Shown piece by piece: positions 1-11,221 of a DNA stretch of 64,000 nucleotides; the stretch's first letter is position 1, and each line of letters begins with the position of its first letter. A model generated the notes under the pieces. The model worked only from the letters and a program-made list of their open reading frames with translations, ran no database searches and was not told the origin of the DNA. The position numbers and the translations under genes are program-made. This stretch comes from Prauserella salsuginis (GTDB lineage: Bacteria > Actinomycetota > Actinomycetes > Mycobacteriales > Pseudonocardiaceae). Location of the stretch: the NCBI RefSeq assembly GCF_024648885.1, contig NZ_JANBBF010000010.1:558001-622000 (forward strand), in the 5' to 3' direction.

Positions 1-776
1 TGTCGGACGCGTCCGTGCTGCGCGCCGAACGCCTGCTGCCGGACGCCGAGATCCTGCCGCCCGACGAGGTCGCCCGCCGCGCCGATCTGGTGCTGCTGGC
101 GCTGCCCGACGACGTCCTCGAGTCGATGACCGCGGGCCTGGCGGGTGCCGGTGCGCTGCGCTCCGGCCAGATCGTCGTCCACACGTCGGGTGCCCACGGT
201 GTCGGTGCGTTGCGTGCCGCCTCCGACGCGGGTGCGCTGCCGCTGGCGCTGCACCCGGTCATGACCTTCACCGGTCGCGCCGAGGACCTGGACCGGCTGA
301 CCACGGCGAGTGTCGGCATCACCGCGACGTCGGGTGACGACGCGGCCTGGCACGTCGGGGAGGCGCTGACCGTCGAGATGGGCGCCGAGCCCGTCCGCGT
401 GCCCGAGGCCGCCCGTCCGATCTACCACGCGGCACTGGCCCACGGCGCCAATCACCTGGCCACGGTCGTGGCCGACTGTGTCGACCTGCTCGCCGACGCC
501 GGCGTCGATCACCCGGACCGGGTCGTCGCGCCGCTGCTGTCGGCTTCGCTCGACAACTCGCTCCGCCACCACGGCCGCGCCCTGACCGGGCCGGTCGCAC
601 GCGGTGACACCGGCACCGTGACCGCACACCTGCGGGTGCTGGCGGAGCGGGCGCCGGACGTCGAACCGACCTACGCCGCGCTGGCGCGCCGCACCGTCGC
701 GCGGGCGAGACTCGCCGGGCTGCTCGGCGACGACGCGGCAGCCGAACTGGAAAACCTCCTCGACAACCGATCGTGA
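1..776 (+). CDS. DUF2520 / Rossmann-like protein, 5' truncated
   Basis: The reading frame is open from base 3, so the true start lies before the window; the last 257 or so codons are present. The visible part contains the second half of a Rossmann-like nucleotide-binding fold (the run VLLALPDDVL) and a helical C-terminal domain, as in the DUF2520 family related to NADP and F420 oxidoreductases. In actinobacteria this gene commonly sits directly before panC, as it does here: its TGA ends 17 bases before the panC ATG, suggesting one transcript. The substrate is unknown. Family placement is fairly sure; any role in pantothenate metabolism is only inferred from the neighbourhood. Confidence 0.8.
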   Translation, partial: SDASVLRAERLLPDAEILPPDEVARRADLVLLALPDDVLESMTAGLAGAGALRSGQIVVHTSGAHGVGALRAASDAGALPLALHPVMTFTGRAEDLDRLTTASVGITATSGDDAAWHVGEALTVEMGAEPVRVPEAARPIYHAALAHGANHLATVVADCVDLLADAGVDHPDRVVAPLLSASLDNSLRHHGRALTGPVARGDTGTVTAHLRVLAERAPDVEPTYAALARRTVARARLAGLLGDDAAAELENLLDNRS

Positions 777-793
777 CAGGCAGAGAACCTCCC

Positions 794-1816
794 ATGACCT
801 TCCCGAAGCACACGCCCAAGTTCACGCGAGGCGAGCTCAACGTCTACCGCCGTCCCACGGAGGCGTCGCAGGTGACGGCTGCGCTCCGCGGGGTCGGCCG
901 CAACGTCGCGCTCGTGCCCACGATGGGTGCGCTGCACGCCGGGCACCGCGAACTGATCCGCAGGGCCAAGCGGCTGCCGAACACGATCGTCGCGGTGTCG
1001 ATCTTCGTGAACCCGCTGCAGTTCGGCGAGGGCGAGGATTTCGACGCCTACCCGCGCGAGCTCGAACACGACCTCGAGACGCTGCGGGAACTCGGCGTCG
1101 AGCTCGCGTTCGTCCCCGAGGTCGAGGACCTGTACGGCGAATCGGGCGTCACGGTGACGCTCGACCCCGGTCCGCTCGGCGGCGAACTCGAGGGCGAGAT
1201 GCGGCCGGGGCATTTCGGCGGCATGCTCACCGTCGTGGCCAAGCTGCTGAACATCACGCGCCCGCACTACGCGTTCTTCGGGGAGAAGGACTATCAGCAG
1301 CTCGTGCTGGTCAAGCGCATGGTCGAGGATCTGAACCTGGAGACGCGCATCGTCGGCGTGCCGACGGTGCGGTCCGACGACGGGCTGGCCCTGTCGTCGC
1401 GGAACGCGTATCTGTCCGAAGAGGATCGCCGCAGCGCCGCCGTCCTGTCGACCGCCTTGGGGATGGGCGTGAACGCAGGGGCCGACGGCGCGGAGGCGGT
1501 GCTGGAAGCCGCACGCAGGGAACTGGCGGCGCACCCGGAAATCAAGATCGAATATTTGGAGTTGAGGGGAACCGATCTGGGGCCCGCACCCGTCGATGGT
1601 GAGGCCAGGTTGTTGATCGCGGCCAGGGTCGGCCGCACCAGGCTGATCGACAACACGCCGGTGCCGCTCGGTGCCGCCGCCGCCGGACTGGGCGACGACC
1701 AGGACGCGGCGGACCACGACGACGTGGCAGGCGATGACGCGGCGGGCGACGACGTGGCAGGCGAAGGCCGGAACGCCGCCCCAGTGGGAACAACTCCGTC
1801 TCAGCAGGGGTATTAA
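794..1816 (+). CDS. panC: Pantothenate synthetase PanC
   Basis: Joins pantoate and beta-alanine with ATP to make pantothenate, in the cytoplasm. The nucleotidyltransferase signatures are clear: [10 protein letters not shown] (the HIGH-like ATP site), [14 protein letters not shown] and LSSRN (the KMSKS-like loop). I chose ATG 794 rather than the GTG at 773, which overlaps the upstream stop. The conserved family end is at TRLIDN near residue 290. After it the protein carries about 45 extra Asp/Ala/Gly residues, coded in part by a 15-bp tandem repeat, so it is longer (340 aa) than usual. The stop codon lies in the Shine-Dalgarno sequence of panD, implying coupled translation. Confidence 0.95.
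   Translation: MTFPKHTPKFTRGELNVYRRPTEASQVTAALRGVGRNVALVPTMGALHAGHRELIRRAKRLPNTIVAVSIFVNPLQFGEGEDFDAYPRELEHDLETLRELGVELAFVPEVEDLYGESGVTVTLDPGPLGGELEGEMRPGHFGGMLTVVAKLLNITRPHYAFFGEKDYQQLVLVKRMVEDLNLETRIVGVPTVRSDDGLALSSRNAYLSEEDRRSAAVLSTALGMGVNAGADGAEAVLEAARRELAAHPEIKIEYLELRGTDLGPAPVDGEARLLIAARVGRTRLIDNTPVPLGAAAAGLGDDQDAADHDDVAGDDAAGDDVAGEGRNAAPVGTTPSQQGY
1718..1762 (+). repeat. 15-bp tandem repeat coding the PanC tail
   Basis: Three 15-bp units (gacgacgtggcaggc and close variants) in frame encode D-D-V/A-A-G repeats in the poorly conserved C-terminal extension of PanC. The unit length keeps the frame open, so copy-number change would lengthen or shorten only the tail. Confidence 0.8.
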
Positions 1817-1827
1817 GGGAGTCGAAG

Positions 1828-2343
1828 ATGCACCGCACCATGCTCAAGTCGAAGATCCACAGAGCCACGGTCACACAGGCCGACCTGCACTACGTGGGTT
1901 CGGTGACGGTGGACGAGACCTTGATGGAGGCCGCCGACCTGCTGCCGGGCGAGATGGTGGCCATTGTGGACGTCACGAACGGCGCGCGGCTCGAGACCTA
2001 CGTCATCCCGGGCGAGCGTGACAGCGGGGTGCTCGGCATCAACGGCGCGGCCGCCCACCTGGTGCATCCCGGCGACATCGTCATCCTCATCGCCTACGGC
2101 CAGATGGACGACGCCGAAGCCAGGAAGTTCCGGCCGCGGGTCATCTTCGTCGACGCCGACAACCGCATCGCCGACCGCGGAGCCGACGCGGGCCACGCCC
2201 CGGAGGGCTCCGGCCTGGTCTCCGGGGCGCTGCCGATCGACGACACCGGGCACGCTTTCATCGAGGGTGAGCTGCCCGCGTACCCGGTGGCCGAGACCGC
2301 CGACGCCGCCCGCCTCGACGCCCTGTTGTACGCGGAGGGCTGA
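1828..2343 (+). CDS. panD: Aspartate 1-decarboxylase PanD
   Basis: Pyruvoyl enzyme that makes beta-alanine from L-aspartate for pantothenate synthesis. It is made as a proenzyme that cleaves itself between Gly24 and Ser25; exactly this pair is present in YVGSVT. The core (about residues 1-125) matches the family, including K9, R54-region and NGAAAH motifs. The protein is 171 aa, longer than the usual 120-140, because of an acidic C-terminal tail. A good ribosome site (AAGGGAG) overlaps the panC stop 7 bases before ATG 1828. It is followed 7 bases later by coaX, so panC, panD and coaX form a tight operon. Confidence 0.96.
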   Translation: MHRTMLKSKIHRATVTQADLHYVGSVTVDETLMEAADLLPGEMVAIVDVTNGARLETYVIPGERDSGVLGINGAAAHLVHPGDIVILIAYGQMDDAEARKFRPRVIFVDADNRIADRGADAGHAPEGSGLVSGALPIDDTGHAFIEGELPAYPVAETADAARLDALLYAEG

Positions 2344-2350
2344 GGCGCGC

Positions 2351-3157
2351 GTGCTGCTCACCATCGACGTCGGGAACACCAACATCTCCCTCGGCCTGTA
2401 TCCCGAGGAGGGTTCCCGCGTCGAACTGGTGCGTGACTGGCGCATGCGCACCGACTCGCAGATCACCGCCGACGAACTGGCGCTGACCATGCGAGGACTG
2501 CTCGGCGAGCACGCCGACAGCATCACCGCGATCAGCGCCCTGTCGACCGTGCCCGCCGTGCTGCGAGAGTTGCGGGTGATGCTCGGCCGCTACTACGCCG
2601 ACGTGCCCACCGTCGTCGTCGAGCCCGGCGTGCGCACCGGCGTACCGCTGCATGTCGACAACCCGAAGGAGGTCGGTGCCGACCGCCTCGTCAACACGCT
2701 CGCCGCGTACCACCTGTGCGGGACCGCCTGTGTCGTCGTCGACTTCGGCACGTCCACGAACGTCGACGCGATTTCGGCGAAGGGTGAGTTCCTCGGCGGC
2801 GCGTTCGCACCGGGCATCGAGATCTCCGTCGACGCGCTCGCCTCCCGGGCGGCGGCGTTGCGCAAGGTGGAGTTGACACCGCCGCGTTCGGTGATCGGGA
2901 AGACGACCGTGGAATGCCTCCAATCCGGCATTCTGTTCGGTTTCGCAGGTCAGGTCGACGGGCTCGTCCGCAGGATCGCGAAAGAACTCGGCGACGGCCC
3001 CGTCGAGGTGATCGCAACCGGCGGGCTCGCACCGCTGGTGCTGGGCGAATCGGAAACCATCACCGAACACCGGCCCGATCTCACGCTGCTGGGTCTCCGG
3101 CTCGTCCACGAACGGAATCCGGAGCGCGGTACCGGCCGCGCCGCCCGGCGGAATTAG
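2351..3157 (+). CDS. coaX: Type III pantothenate kinase CoaX
   Basis: Phosphorylates pantothenate, the first step from vitamin B5 to coenzyme A. This 268-aa protein has the ASKHA-fold signatures of the type III family: DVGNTN at the N-terminus, the pantothenate-site GADRLVN motif, and [12 protein letters not shown]. The start is a GTG 7 bases after the panD stop; no ATG occurs nearby. Placement after panC and panD gives a nearly complete supply line for the early CoA pathway. In M. tuberculosis the orthologue (Rv3600c) is thought to be inactive or nonessential beside CoaA; whether this copy is active cannot be judged from sequence alone. Confidence 0.93.
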   Translation: MLLTIDVGNTNISLGLYPEEGSRVELVRDWRMRTDSQITADELALTMRGLLGEHADSITAISALSTVPAVLRELRVMLGRYYADVPTVVVEPGVRTGVPLHVDNPKEVGADRLVNTLAAYHLCGTACVVVDFGTSTNVDAISAKGEFLGGAFAPGIEISVDALASRAAALRKVELTPPRSVIGKTTVECLQSGILFGFAGQVDGLVRRIAKELGDGPVEVIATGGLAPLVLGESETITEHRPDLTLLGLRLVHERNPERGTGRAARRN

Positions 3158-3231
3158 CACCCGCGCGACGGCTCGGTCGATGGCAGGAGCCGGTTCACGA
3201 GCTCGCCTCGGCCATTCGTACGCTGGTGCGC

Positions 3232-4737
3232 ATGAGCGATATCCCGGAACACTCCCAGAGCGACGACGACCTGCCGGAGCAGATGCGGGTGCGCCGGGAC
3301 AAGCGCGACCGCCTGCTCACCGGCGGTGCCGAGCCGTATCCGGTCGAGGTGCCGCGCACGCACACGCTCGCGCAGGTGCGTGCCGCTCACCCCGACCTGG
3401 CAGCGGACACGCAGACCGGTGACGTCGTGGGCGTCACCGGCCGCGTCATGTTCATGCGCAACACCGGCAAGCTGTGCTTCGCCACGTTGCGGGAGGGCGA
3501 CGGTACCGAGCTGCAGGCCATGCTGAGCCTGGCCAACGTCGGCGAGGAGTCGCTGTCGGCGTGGAAATCCGATGTCGACCTCGGCGACCACGTGTTCGTC
3601 CACGGTGAGGTGATCACCTCCAAGCGCGGCGAGCTGTCGGTCATGGCCGATTCGTGGCAGCTCACGTCGAAGGCGATGCGCCCGCTGCCGGTCGCGCACA
3701 AGGAGATGTCGGAGGAATCCAGGGTCCGGCAGCGCTACGCCGATCTGATCGTGCGGCCGCGGGCCCGCGAGGTCGTGCGCACGCGCGCGAACGTGCTTCG
3801 TGCACTACGCGATTCTTTCCACGGCCGCGGATTCACCGAGGTCGAGACGCCGATGTTGCAGACGTTGCACGGCGGGGCTTCCGCCAGGCCGTTCACGACC
3901 CATTCCAACGCCTTCGACATGGACCTCTACCTTCGTATCGCCCCGGAGCTGTATCTCAAGCGGTGCGTCGTCGGTGGTATCGAGAAGGTCTTCGAGATCA
4001 ACCGCAACTTCCGGAATGAGGGCAGCGACTCGTCGCATTCCCCCGAGTTCGCGATGCTCGAATACTACGAGGCGTATGCGACGTACGACACAATCGCCGA
4101 CCTGACGAAACAGCTCGTCCAGGAAGCCGCGGTCGCCGCATTCGGTTCACAGATCGTCACGCTCCACGACGGAACGGAGTACGACCTCTCCGGCGAGTGG
4201 GCGTCGATCACAATGTACGAGTCGCTCTCCGAAGCACTCGATGAGGAAGTCACCCCGGAAACGACGGCCGAGAAACTGCACGCCGTCGCCGAGGCGCGTG
4301 GCATCGAGGTCGATCCGAAGCTCACCCACGGCAAGCTGGTTGAAGAACTGTGGGAAGAGCTCGTCGGCGACCATCTGTACGCGCCGACATTCGTGCGGGA
4401 CTTCCCCGAGGAAACCTCGCCGCTCACGCGTGCGCACCGGACCAAGCCGGGGATCGCGGAAAAGTGGGACCTGTATGTGCGGGGATTCGAGCTGGCCACC
4501 GGCTACTCCGAACTGGTCGATCCGGTCATCGAAAGGGAGCGGCTGACGGCTCAGTCCAAGCTGGCGGCAGGCGGTGACGCCGAGGCCATGCAGCTGGACG
4601 AGGATTTCCTTCGGGCGCTCGAGTACGGAATGCCGCCTACCGGCGGCGCCGGAATGGGAGTGGACCGGCTGCTCATGGCCCTCACCGGCCTCGGTATCCG
4701 GGAAACCATCCTGTTTCCGCTGGTCCGGCCCGAATAG
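3232..4737 (+). CDS. lysS: Lysyl-tRNA synthetase, class II
   Basis: Charges tRNA-Lys with lysine. The 501-aa protein has an N-terminal OB-fold anticodon domain (about residues 60-165) and a class II catalytic domain with motif 2 (FRNEG, in NRNFRNEG) and motif 3 (GMGVDRLLM) near the C-terminus. The alternative longer frame upstream overlaps coaX and lacks family similarity, so ATG 3232 was chosen; this gives the usual length. It lies 74 bases after coaX and 264 bases before lsr2. The coaX-lysS-lsr2 order is conserved in mycobacteria and their relatives. Confidence 0.96.
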   Translation: MSDIPEHSQSDDDLPEQMRVRRDKRDRLLTGGAEPYPVEVPRTHTLAQVRAAHPDLAADTQTGDVVGVTGRVMFMRNTGKLCFATLREGDGTELQAMLSLANVGEESLSAWKSDVDLGDHVFVHGEVITSKRGELSVMADSWQLTSKAMRPLPVAHKEMSEESRVRQRYADLIVRPRAREVVRTRANVLRALRDSFHGRGFTEVETPMLQTLHGGASARPFTTHSNAFDMDLYLRIAPELYLKRCVVGGIEKVFEINRNFRNEGSDSSHSPEFAMLEYYEAYATYDTIADLTKQLVQEAAVAAFGSQIVTLHDGTEYDLSGEWASITMYESLSEALDEEVTPETTAEKLHAVAEARGIEVDPKLTHGKLVEELWEELVGDHLYAPTFVRDFPEETSPLTRAHRTKPGIAEKWDLYVRGFELATGYSELVDPVIERERLTAQSKLAAGGDAEAMQLDEDFLRALEYGMPPTGGAGMGVDRLLMALTGLGIRETILFPLVRPE

Positions 4738-4754
4738 TTTCGATCTACCCGTCT

Positions 4755-4787
4755 GGATGGGAGGCGAGGCGAAGTCGTCTCCCATCC
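4755..4787 (+). terminator. Hairpin after lysS
   Basis: An inverted repeat with perfect 9-bp arms (GGATGGGAG and CTCCCATCC), extended by weaker pairs, starts 17 bases after the lysS stop. No T-run follows, as is common for high-GC actinobacterial terminators. It probably separates lysS from lsr2. Confidence 0.5.
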
Positions 4788-4820
4788 ATCGGGAAACCCG
4801 ACAAAACTCGGGCGCCTGAT

Positions 4821-4849
4821 TTGCTTTTATGAGTTCGCAGGGGTATTAC
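4821..4849 (+). promoter_or_regulatory. Candidate lsr2 promoter
   Basis: TTGCTT and TATTAC are separated by exactly 17 bases, a fair match to the -35 and -10 of the housekeeping sigma factor, 152 bases before the lsr2 start. The surrounding 60 bases are more AT-rich than their neighbours. Inferred from sequence only. Confidence 0.4.
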
Positions 4850-5001
4850 TGTCAGCAGTTCCCCGACTTTGCCTCATGGGGACGGCTGGCCCGGCCGGAT
4901 CGGCAAGCCGGTTCGGTTGTACGGTTCCATGAGGTTTCCGGCACCGATGGGGATCGGCGGTCTCATCGGTCTATCGCAGGTTTCACAGGAGGAAAACAAG
5001 G

Positions 5002-5352
5002 ATGGCGCAGAAGGTTCTCGTCTCCCTCGTCGACGACCTTGACGGGTCGGAGGCGGAAGAGACCGTCGAGTTCGGTCTGGACGGTGTGACGTACGAGATC
5101 GATCTCTCGGCGGAGAACGCCGAGGAATTGCGTGACGCGCTCGCGCAGTACGTCGAGCACGCCCGCCGGGCGGGCGGTCGCAAGCGCACGACCCGCGCCA
5201 CCGCGTCGAAGCCGCAGGCAGGCCGTAGTGCTGCGGTCGACCGTGAACAGAACCAGGCGATTCGTGCCTGGGCGCGCAAGAACGGTTACGACGTTTCCGA
5301 CCGCGGCCGTATCCCGTCCGAGGTTGTCGACGCCTACCACCGCAAGAACTGA
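5002..5352 (+). CDS. lsr2: Nucleoid protein Lsr2
   Basis: Small DNA-binding protein that bridges DNA and silences AT-rich genes, the actinobacterial counterpart of H-NS. The 116-aa product has the N-terminal beta-rich dimerisation domain (residues 1-60), a basic linker, and the C-terminal DNA-binding domain with the minor-groove RGRIP motif at residues 101-105. A strong ribosome site (AGGAGG, about 10 bases upstream) fixes the start. It has its own probable promoter and a strong terminator just downstream, so it is likely monocistronic, fitting an abundant nucleoid protein. Confidence 0.97.
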   Translation: MAQKVLVSLVDDLDGSEAEETVEFGLDGVTYEIDLSAENAEELRDALAQYVEHARRAGGRKRTTRATASKPQAGRSAAVDREQNQAIRAWARKNGYDVSDRGRIPSEVVDAYHRKN

Positions 5353-5402
5353 GTGGGCATTCCGCGGGCGCGCACGTCGCCGCCCGCGTTCGAACGAGCC
5401 TT

Positions 5403-5438
5403 CGAAGGGCCTCCCGGTAGTCGCCGGGAGGCCCTTCG
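5403..5438 (+). terminator. Strong terminator after lsr2
   Basis: A perfect 15-bp stem (arms CGAAGGGCCTCCCGG and its complement) with a 6-base loop, starting 50 bases after the lsr2 stop and followed by a short T-containing stretch. It could also stop transcripts of the convergent FhuF-like gene if they extend this far. Confidence 0.9.
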
Positions 5439-5846
5439 TGTTTGTGATCCCGCTTACGCCGCGAACGGATCTGCCGGTGCGGAGGCGATATCGCGTATCG
5501 GTGGGCGGCTTCGCGTCCGCCGCGGTTCGATGGGCCGAGCACGGACGACAACGCGATCGCCCCTCCGGTTCCTGTGGCCGCGAGAGAACTCGCCTGCGGT
5601 CCTCGTCGGAATCTGATGCGGGTCCCCGCCCGGCGCCGTGTGCCGAATTTGGCGGGCGGATGGGGCGGCAGGCGGATGGGGCGTTCGGTTCGGACGTGAA
5701 GGTCCCCGCGCCGGAGCCCGTGACGGACGGTGCACTGGGAATGGCGGGGAAGGATTCGGCCTGGCGGTCCTGCCGGCGAACCGCGTGGCGCACCGGCACG
5801 GGAAGCCGGGCCGCTCGCCGGTACGGCCGCGCGAGTGGGCCGTGCG
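5439..5846. other. Intergenic stretch with no gene seen
   Basis: About 400 bases between the lsr2 terminator and the end of the FhuF-like gene. Several reading frames are open because of the high GC content, but none has a believable start, codon pattern or recognisable product. No repeats or RNA genes were seen. Confidence 0.5.
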
Positions 5847-6911
5847 CTAGTCCCCGCGGTGCCGGTCCTCGCAGTTCGGGGCCTCGTGGTTCCGGCCCCA
5901 GAGCTGCCGTTCCGGGGTGCGGCGGCGGAGCCGGGGGCAGCCGGCACACTCGTCGCGGCCGGGGAGCAGGTGGGTGAAACAGCAGCTCTGCCGCCGCCTC
6001 GCCCAGCTGTCGTCGTCGGTGCCGAGCGTCGACGGCGACGTCAGCGGTGCGAACGGGGCGTCGAGCACCAGCGTGGCGTCGGCGACCCCGGCGCCCTCGT
6101 CGCCGCAGTCGCGCCCGGCCCACCAGAGGCAGTCGTCGAGCGCGTCCGTGGCGGCCGACCACAGGGTGTGTGTGCCGATCCGGCCGGCGCGGCGGTAGGT
6201 GCGGACGAACCGGGCGGCGTGGCCCGTGTAGCGGCCCCGCAGTATGGCGGCGAGTTCGCGTTCGTCGGCGGCGACCGACGTCTGCGGGTCGGCACATGCC
6301 GGGTCGAACGGCAGGCACGCGAAGCCCTTGCCGAGTACGGCGATCGCCTCGGGGCTCGGCCGTCCGTCGGTGGCGAGGCGCACGGCGAGGTCGTCGGGGC
6401 GCAGTGAGGGCACGCGGCGTTCGTGGAACAGCAGGGCCGCCCCCGCGTACGCGGGGATGCGCAGGTACCAGGACATGACGTAGGCCAGTGCGGTACGGCC
6501 CGGCGCCTCGCCGTAGGTGTCCTGCAGCCACTGGGTGGTGCGTGCCCACCAGGCGGTGAGGTGCTGCGGGTCGTCGAGTAGGTCGGAGCAGCGGATCCAG
6601 TCGGGGCCGGAGGCCGAGGCGGTGAGCGTGAACCGGTCCTGGGCCGCGTCGATCCGGGCGAGCGACGCGCCGAGGGCGGTGCTGCGGGCGGTGTCGGTGG
6701 CGCGGTCGCCGATCCGAGTGGTGCCGAGCCCGGGCGTACCGGGCCGGGTGCTGCGGGCGGTGCCGGCCCCGTCGGTATCGGACCTGCTCGTGCCGGCCCT
6801 GTCGGGACGGGACGGGACGGCCGTGTCGGCGTGGGCATCCGTGCCGCCCCGGACGGCCGCTTCGCCGTCGACGCTGTGTGCAGCGTCACGCACGGATCGG
6901 TCGACGGTCAC
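5847..6911 (-). CDS. FhuF-like ferric siderophore reductase
   Basis: Probably reduces iron from ferric siderophores in the cytoplasm. The C-terminus has the 2Fe-2S signature of the FhuF family, Cys-Cys-x10-Cys-x2-Cys (residues 310, 311, 322 and 325 of 354). The middle (about 110-290) matches the IucA/IucC-type FhuF reductase domain. I start it at GTG 6911, which has GGAG 6 bases upstream; longer readings would run through the iron box at 6971-6991. The first 70 residues are Gly/Thr/Arg-rich and poorly conserved. Expected to be repressed by an IdeR/DtxR-type protein when iron is plentiful. A functional link with the IucA/IucC locus at 61.6 kb is plausible. Confidence 0.85.
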   Translation of the reverse strand: MTVDRSVRDAAHSVDGEAAVRGGTDAHADTAVPSRPDRAGTSRSDTDGAGTARSTRPGTPGLGTTRIGDRATDTARSTALGASLARIDAAQDRFTLTASASGPDWIRCSDLLDDPQHLTAWWARTTQWLQDTYGEAPGRTALAYVMSWYLRIPAYAGAALLFHERRVPSLRPDDLAVRLATDGRPSPEAIAVLGKGFACLPFDPACADPQTSVAADERELAAILRGRYTGHAARFVRTYRRAGRIGTHTLWSAATDALDDCLWWAGRDCGDEGAGVADATLVLDAPFAPLTSPSTLGTDDDSWARRRQSCCFTHLLPGRDECAGCPRLRRRTPERQLWGRNHEAPNCEDRHRGD

Positions 6912-6970
6912 GGCTTGCTCCAACGGTGTGACGACGCGACGACGGGTGCCCCCCCCCGACGCCGGAGTAC

Positions 6971-6991
6971 TTAAGGGGAGCCTAACCTTAA
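6971..6991 (-). promoter_or_regulatory. IdeR/DtxR-type iron box
   Basis: Read on the minus strand the site is TTAAGGTTAGGCTCCCCTTA followed by A. It closely matches the actinobacterial iron-box consensus TTAGGTTAGGCTAACCTAA and has TTAAGG/CCTTAA outer arms. It sits about 60 bases before the FhuF-like start, in the position of an operator over the promoter. Confidence 0.85.
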
Positions 6992-7194
6992 CCGCAAGGG
7001 TGGACTGCGCCAGGCGGGTGACACGATGGTGGAACAGTGGGAACGCGAACCGGCTGCACACGGCGCGTGACGCGGGCTCACGGGCGTGTTCGCCGGAAGC
7101 GGACACGCCCGGGGTAGGGGAATCGCGGCCGCCGCGTACTCGTTGCACCCAGCGGAAACAGCGCCATAGCCAGCGACAACCCGGAAATGGCAGG

Positions 7195-7226
7195 ATCCGG
7201 CGAGCCCGCCGCGGGACCCGCCGGAT
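7195..7226. other. Strong hairpin before clpC
   Basis: ATCCGGCG and CGCCGGAT form a perfect 8-bp outer stem with a further CCCGC/GCGGG stem inside. It lies in the roughly 430-bp space between the divergent FhuF-like gene and clpC. It may be a barrier between divergent transcripts or a leader structure of clpC. No clear clpC -10/-35 pair was found in this space. Confidence 0.4.
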
Positions 7227-7342
7227 TCATGTGAGTGGTAGGCCACCGGACACGCATGGCTACTAGAGTGGTCTTACGGTGCCGAACCCATCACGAGGAA
7301 CCGATGGGTCGGGCCGCCGGCGCAGCAGTCGAGGGAGTGGGA

Positions 7343-9904
<2,562 letters not shown>

Positions 9905-9910
9905 CGACCA

Positions 9911-9972
9911 CCGAGTAGGCAGACCGGACTGGCCGAGTAGGCAGACCGAATCGGCCGAGTAGGCAGAAACGG
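9911..9972. repeat. 22-bp tandem repeat after clpC
   Basis: Two full 22-bp units and a partial third, each beginning ccgagtaggcaga, start 7 bases after the clpC stop. The partial unit runs straight into the left arm of the terminator. Confidence 0.85.
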
Positions 9973-10002
9973 CGGGCACCGCGTAGGCGGTGCCCGCCGT
10001 TT
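9967..10002 (+). terminator. Strong terminator of clpC
   Basis: A perfect 16-bp stem (left arm AAACGGCGGGCACCGC) with loop GTAG and a TTT at the end of the right arm. This is a classic intrinsic terminator. Confidence 0.92.
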
Positions 10003-10008
10003 TCGTAT

Positions 10009-10098
10009 CCGCGTGTTCTGCACTCAGACGCGGGTGTTCTGCACTCAGACGCGCGTGTTCTGCACCCAGACGCGTCCTGCACTCAGTCCCGCGTGTTG
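10009..10098. repeat. Intergenic repeat family B array
   Basis: About four units of roughly 21 bp with the core CGTGTTCTGCACTCAG followed by ACG or similar; the last units are decayed. The same family recurs at 29396-29440, 30211-30252 and 52218-52276. It starts immediately after the clpC terminator. Confidence 0.85.
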
Positions 10099-10145
10099 CT
10101 CCCGCCTTTCGCACCCGGCCGACACACCTCATGGCCGCGTAGCTG

Positions 10146-10315
10146 CGCGACTGCGTTCTCGGGAACCGCGTTGCGCTTTCCGGGGGTCGTGTCGCGTCCT
10201 CCGGAAGCCCGTGTCGTAACTCCCGGAGGCGTTGCGTTCTCGGGGGCCCGTGTTGCGGCCGCTGGGGACCGTGTGGGGCTTTCCAGGGGCGGTGTTGCGC
10301 CCACCAAGCGCCCAG
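10146..10315. repeat. Intergenic repeat family A array
   Basis: About eight diverged units of 20-22 bp built on CGTGTTGCG-N4-CCGGGG. Together with the family B array this fills the 380 bases between the clpC terminator and the end of the NmrA-like gene. No gene was found in this interval. Other family A arrays are at 15009, 28139, 30055 and 59945. Confidence 0.8.
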
Positions 10316-10381
10316 GCCGTCACTCCTCGCGGGGACACGCCGACGCGCCGCCGCGTTCTGTGGGGCGCCGCGCCGGGACGG

Positions 10382-11185
10382 TCAGCGGAAGGCGTCGGCG
10401 TTGGCGCGTGCCCAGTCGGCGAACGTCGTGGCCGGCGTGCCGGTGACGGCTTCGACCGTGGCGTTGGCCGGGGTCGGTTCGGCGTCGAGCAGCGGGAGGA
10501 CGTTGTCGACGTAGAACTCGGCGTTCTCGCCCATCGAAGGTTGCAGGTGAGCGAGGGTGTCCTCGCGTGACGACGTGACGAACCGGAGGTCGCTGCCCGT
10601 CGCTGCGGCGAGGTGGGCGACCTGCTCGGTGCGGGTGAGCGCCTCGGGCCCGGTGAGTGGATGCGACGTGCCCGGCGTCGGATCGAGTAGCGCGGTGGCG
10701 GCGACGGCGGCAATGTCGTCCATGGCGATCGGCGCGCTGGTGGCGTCGGGATACGGCTCGTGTACCGCGCCGGTCCGGCGGATCTGGTCGACCCACAGCA
10801 GCGAGTTCTCCATGAAATCGCCCGGCCACAGGTGCGTCCACGGGATACCGGAGTCCTCGACCGCGCGGGTGACCGTGCCCCACCAGGATTCGTGCTCGCC
10901 GGACAGATCCACGATGTACTCGACGCCCGCCTCGCGGGCCAGTTCCAGCACCCCTTCGACGGTTTCGGGGGTCGGTGCCAGATACATGCGGGTGACGTCC
11001 TCGAAGGCTTCGGGGAGGGTCTCGAGCCTGCGCAGGTAGCCGTCGGCCACCTCGACGTGGTCGGGCAGGTCGGCCTTCGTCGGGTTGTTGGTGAGCGCCC
11101 TGACGTCCGTGGCGCCGCGTTTCAGCAGGTGGTCGACGGTCTTGCGGCCGATGTTGCCGGTGGCTCCGGTGACCAGGATGGTCAT
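10382..11185 (-). CDS. NmrA-like NAD(P)-binding atypical SDR
   Basis: A 267-aa Rossmann-fold protein with the glycine motif GATGNIG at residues 7-13 and the NmrA/SDR-a5 layout. The catalytic Tyr-x3-Lys of classical dehydrogenases is not evident, so it may be a redox sensor or a quinone/isoprenoid-type reductase rather than a normal alcohol dehydrogenase. It lies 36 bases after the SIR2-family gene on the same strand, so it is probably the third gene of the mhuD operon. The substrate is unknown. Confidence 0.8.
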   Translation of the reverse strand: MTILVTGATGNIGRKTVDHLLKRGATDVRALTNNPTKADLPDHVEVADGYLRRLETLPEAFEDVTRMYLAPTPETVEGVLELAREAGVEYIVDLSGEHESWWGTVTRAVEDSGIPWTHLWPGDFMENSLLWVDQIRRTGAVHEPYPDATSAPIAMDDIAAVAATALLDPTPGTSHPLTGPEALTRTEQVAHLAAATGSDLRFVTSSREDTLAHLQPSMGENAEFYVDNVLPLLDAEPTPANATVEAVTGTPATTFADWARANADAFR

Positions 11186-11221
11186 GGCGCGGTCTCCCTT
11201 GGTCGGCGCGGACGGGACGTC

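Noticed and set aside
4829-5089. Small plus-strand frame before lsr2
   Set aside because: Overlaps lsr2 in another frame and lies over the probable lsr2 promoter and leader.
7149-7342. ClgR box upstream of clpC
   Set aside because: CGTTGCACCCAGCG looked similar, but the spacing between half-sites does not fit the CGCY-N3-RGCG-type pattern.
10009-10315. Possible CRISPR array
   Set aside because: Units are contiguous, diverged and about 21 bp, with no unique spacers of constant size and no cas genes in the window.
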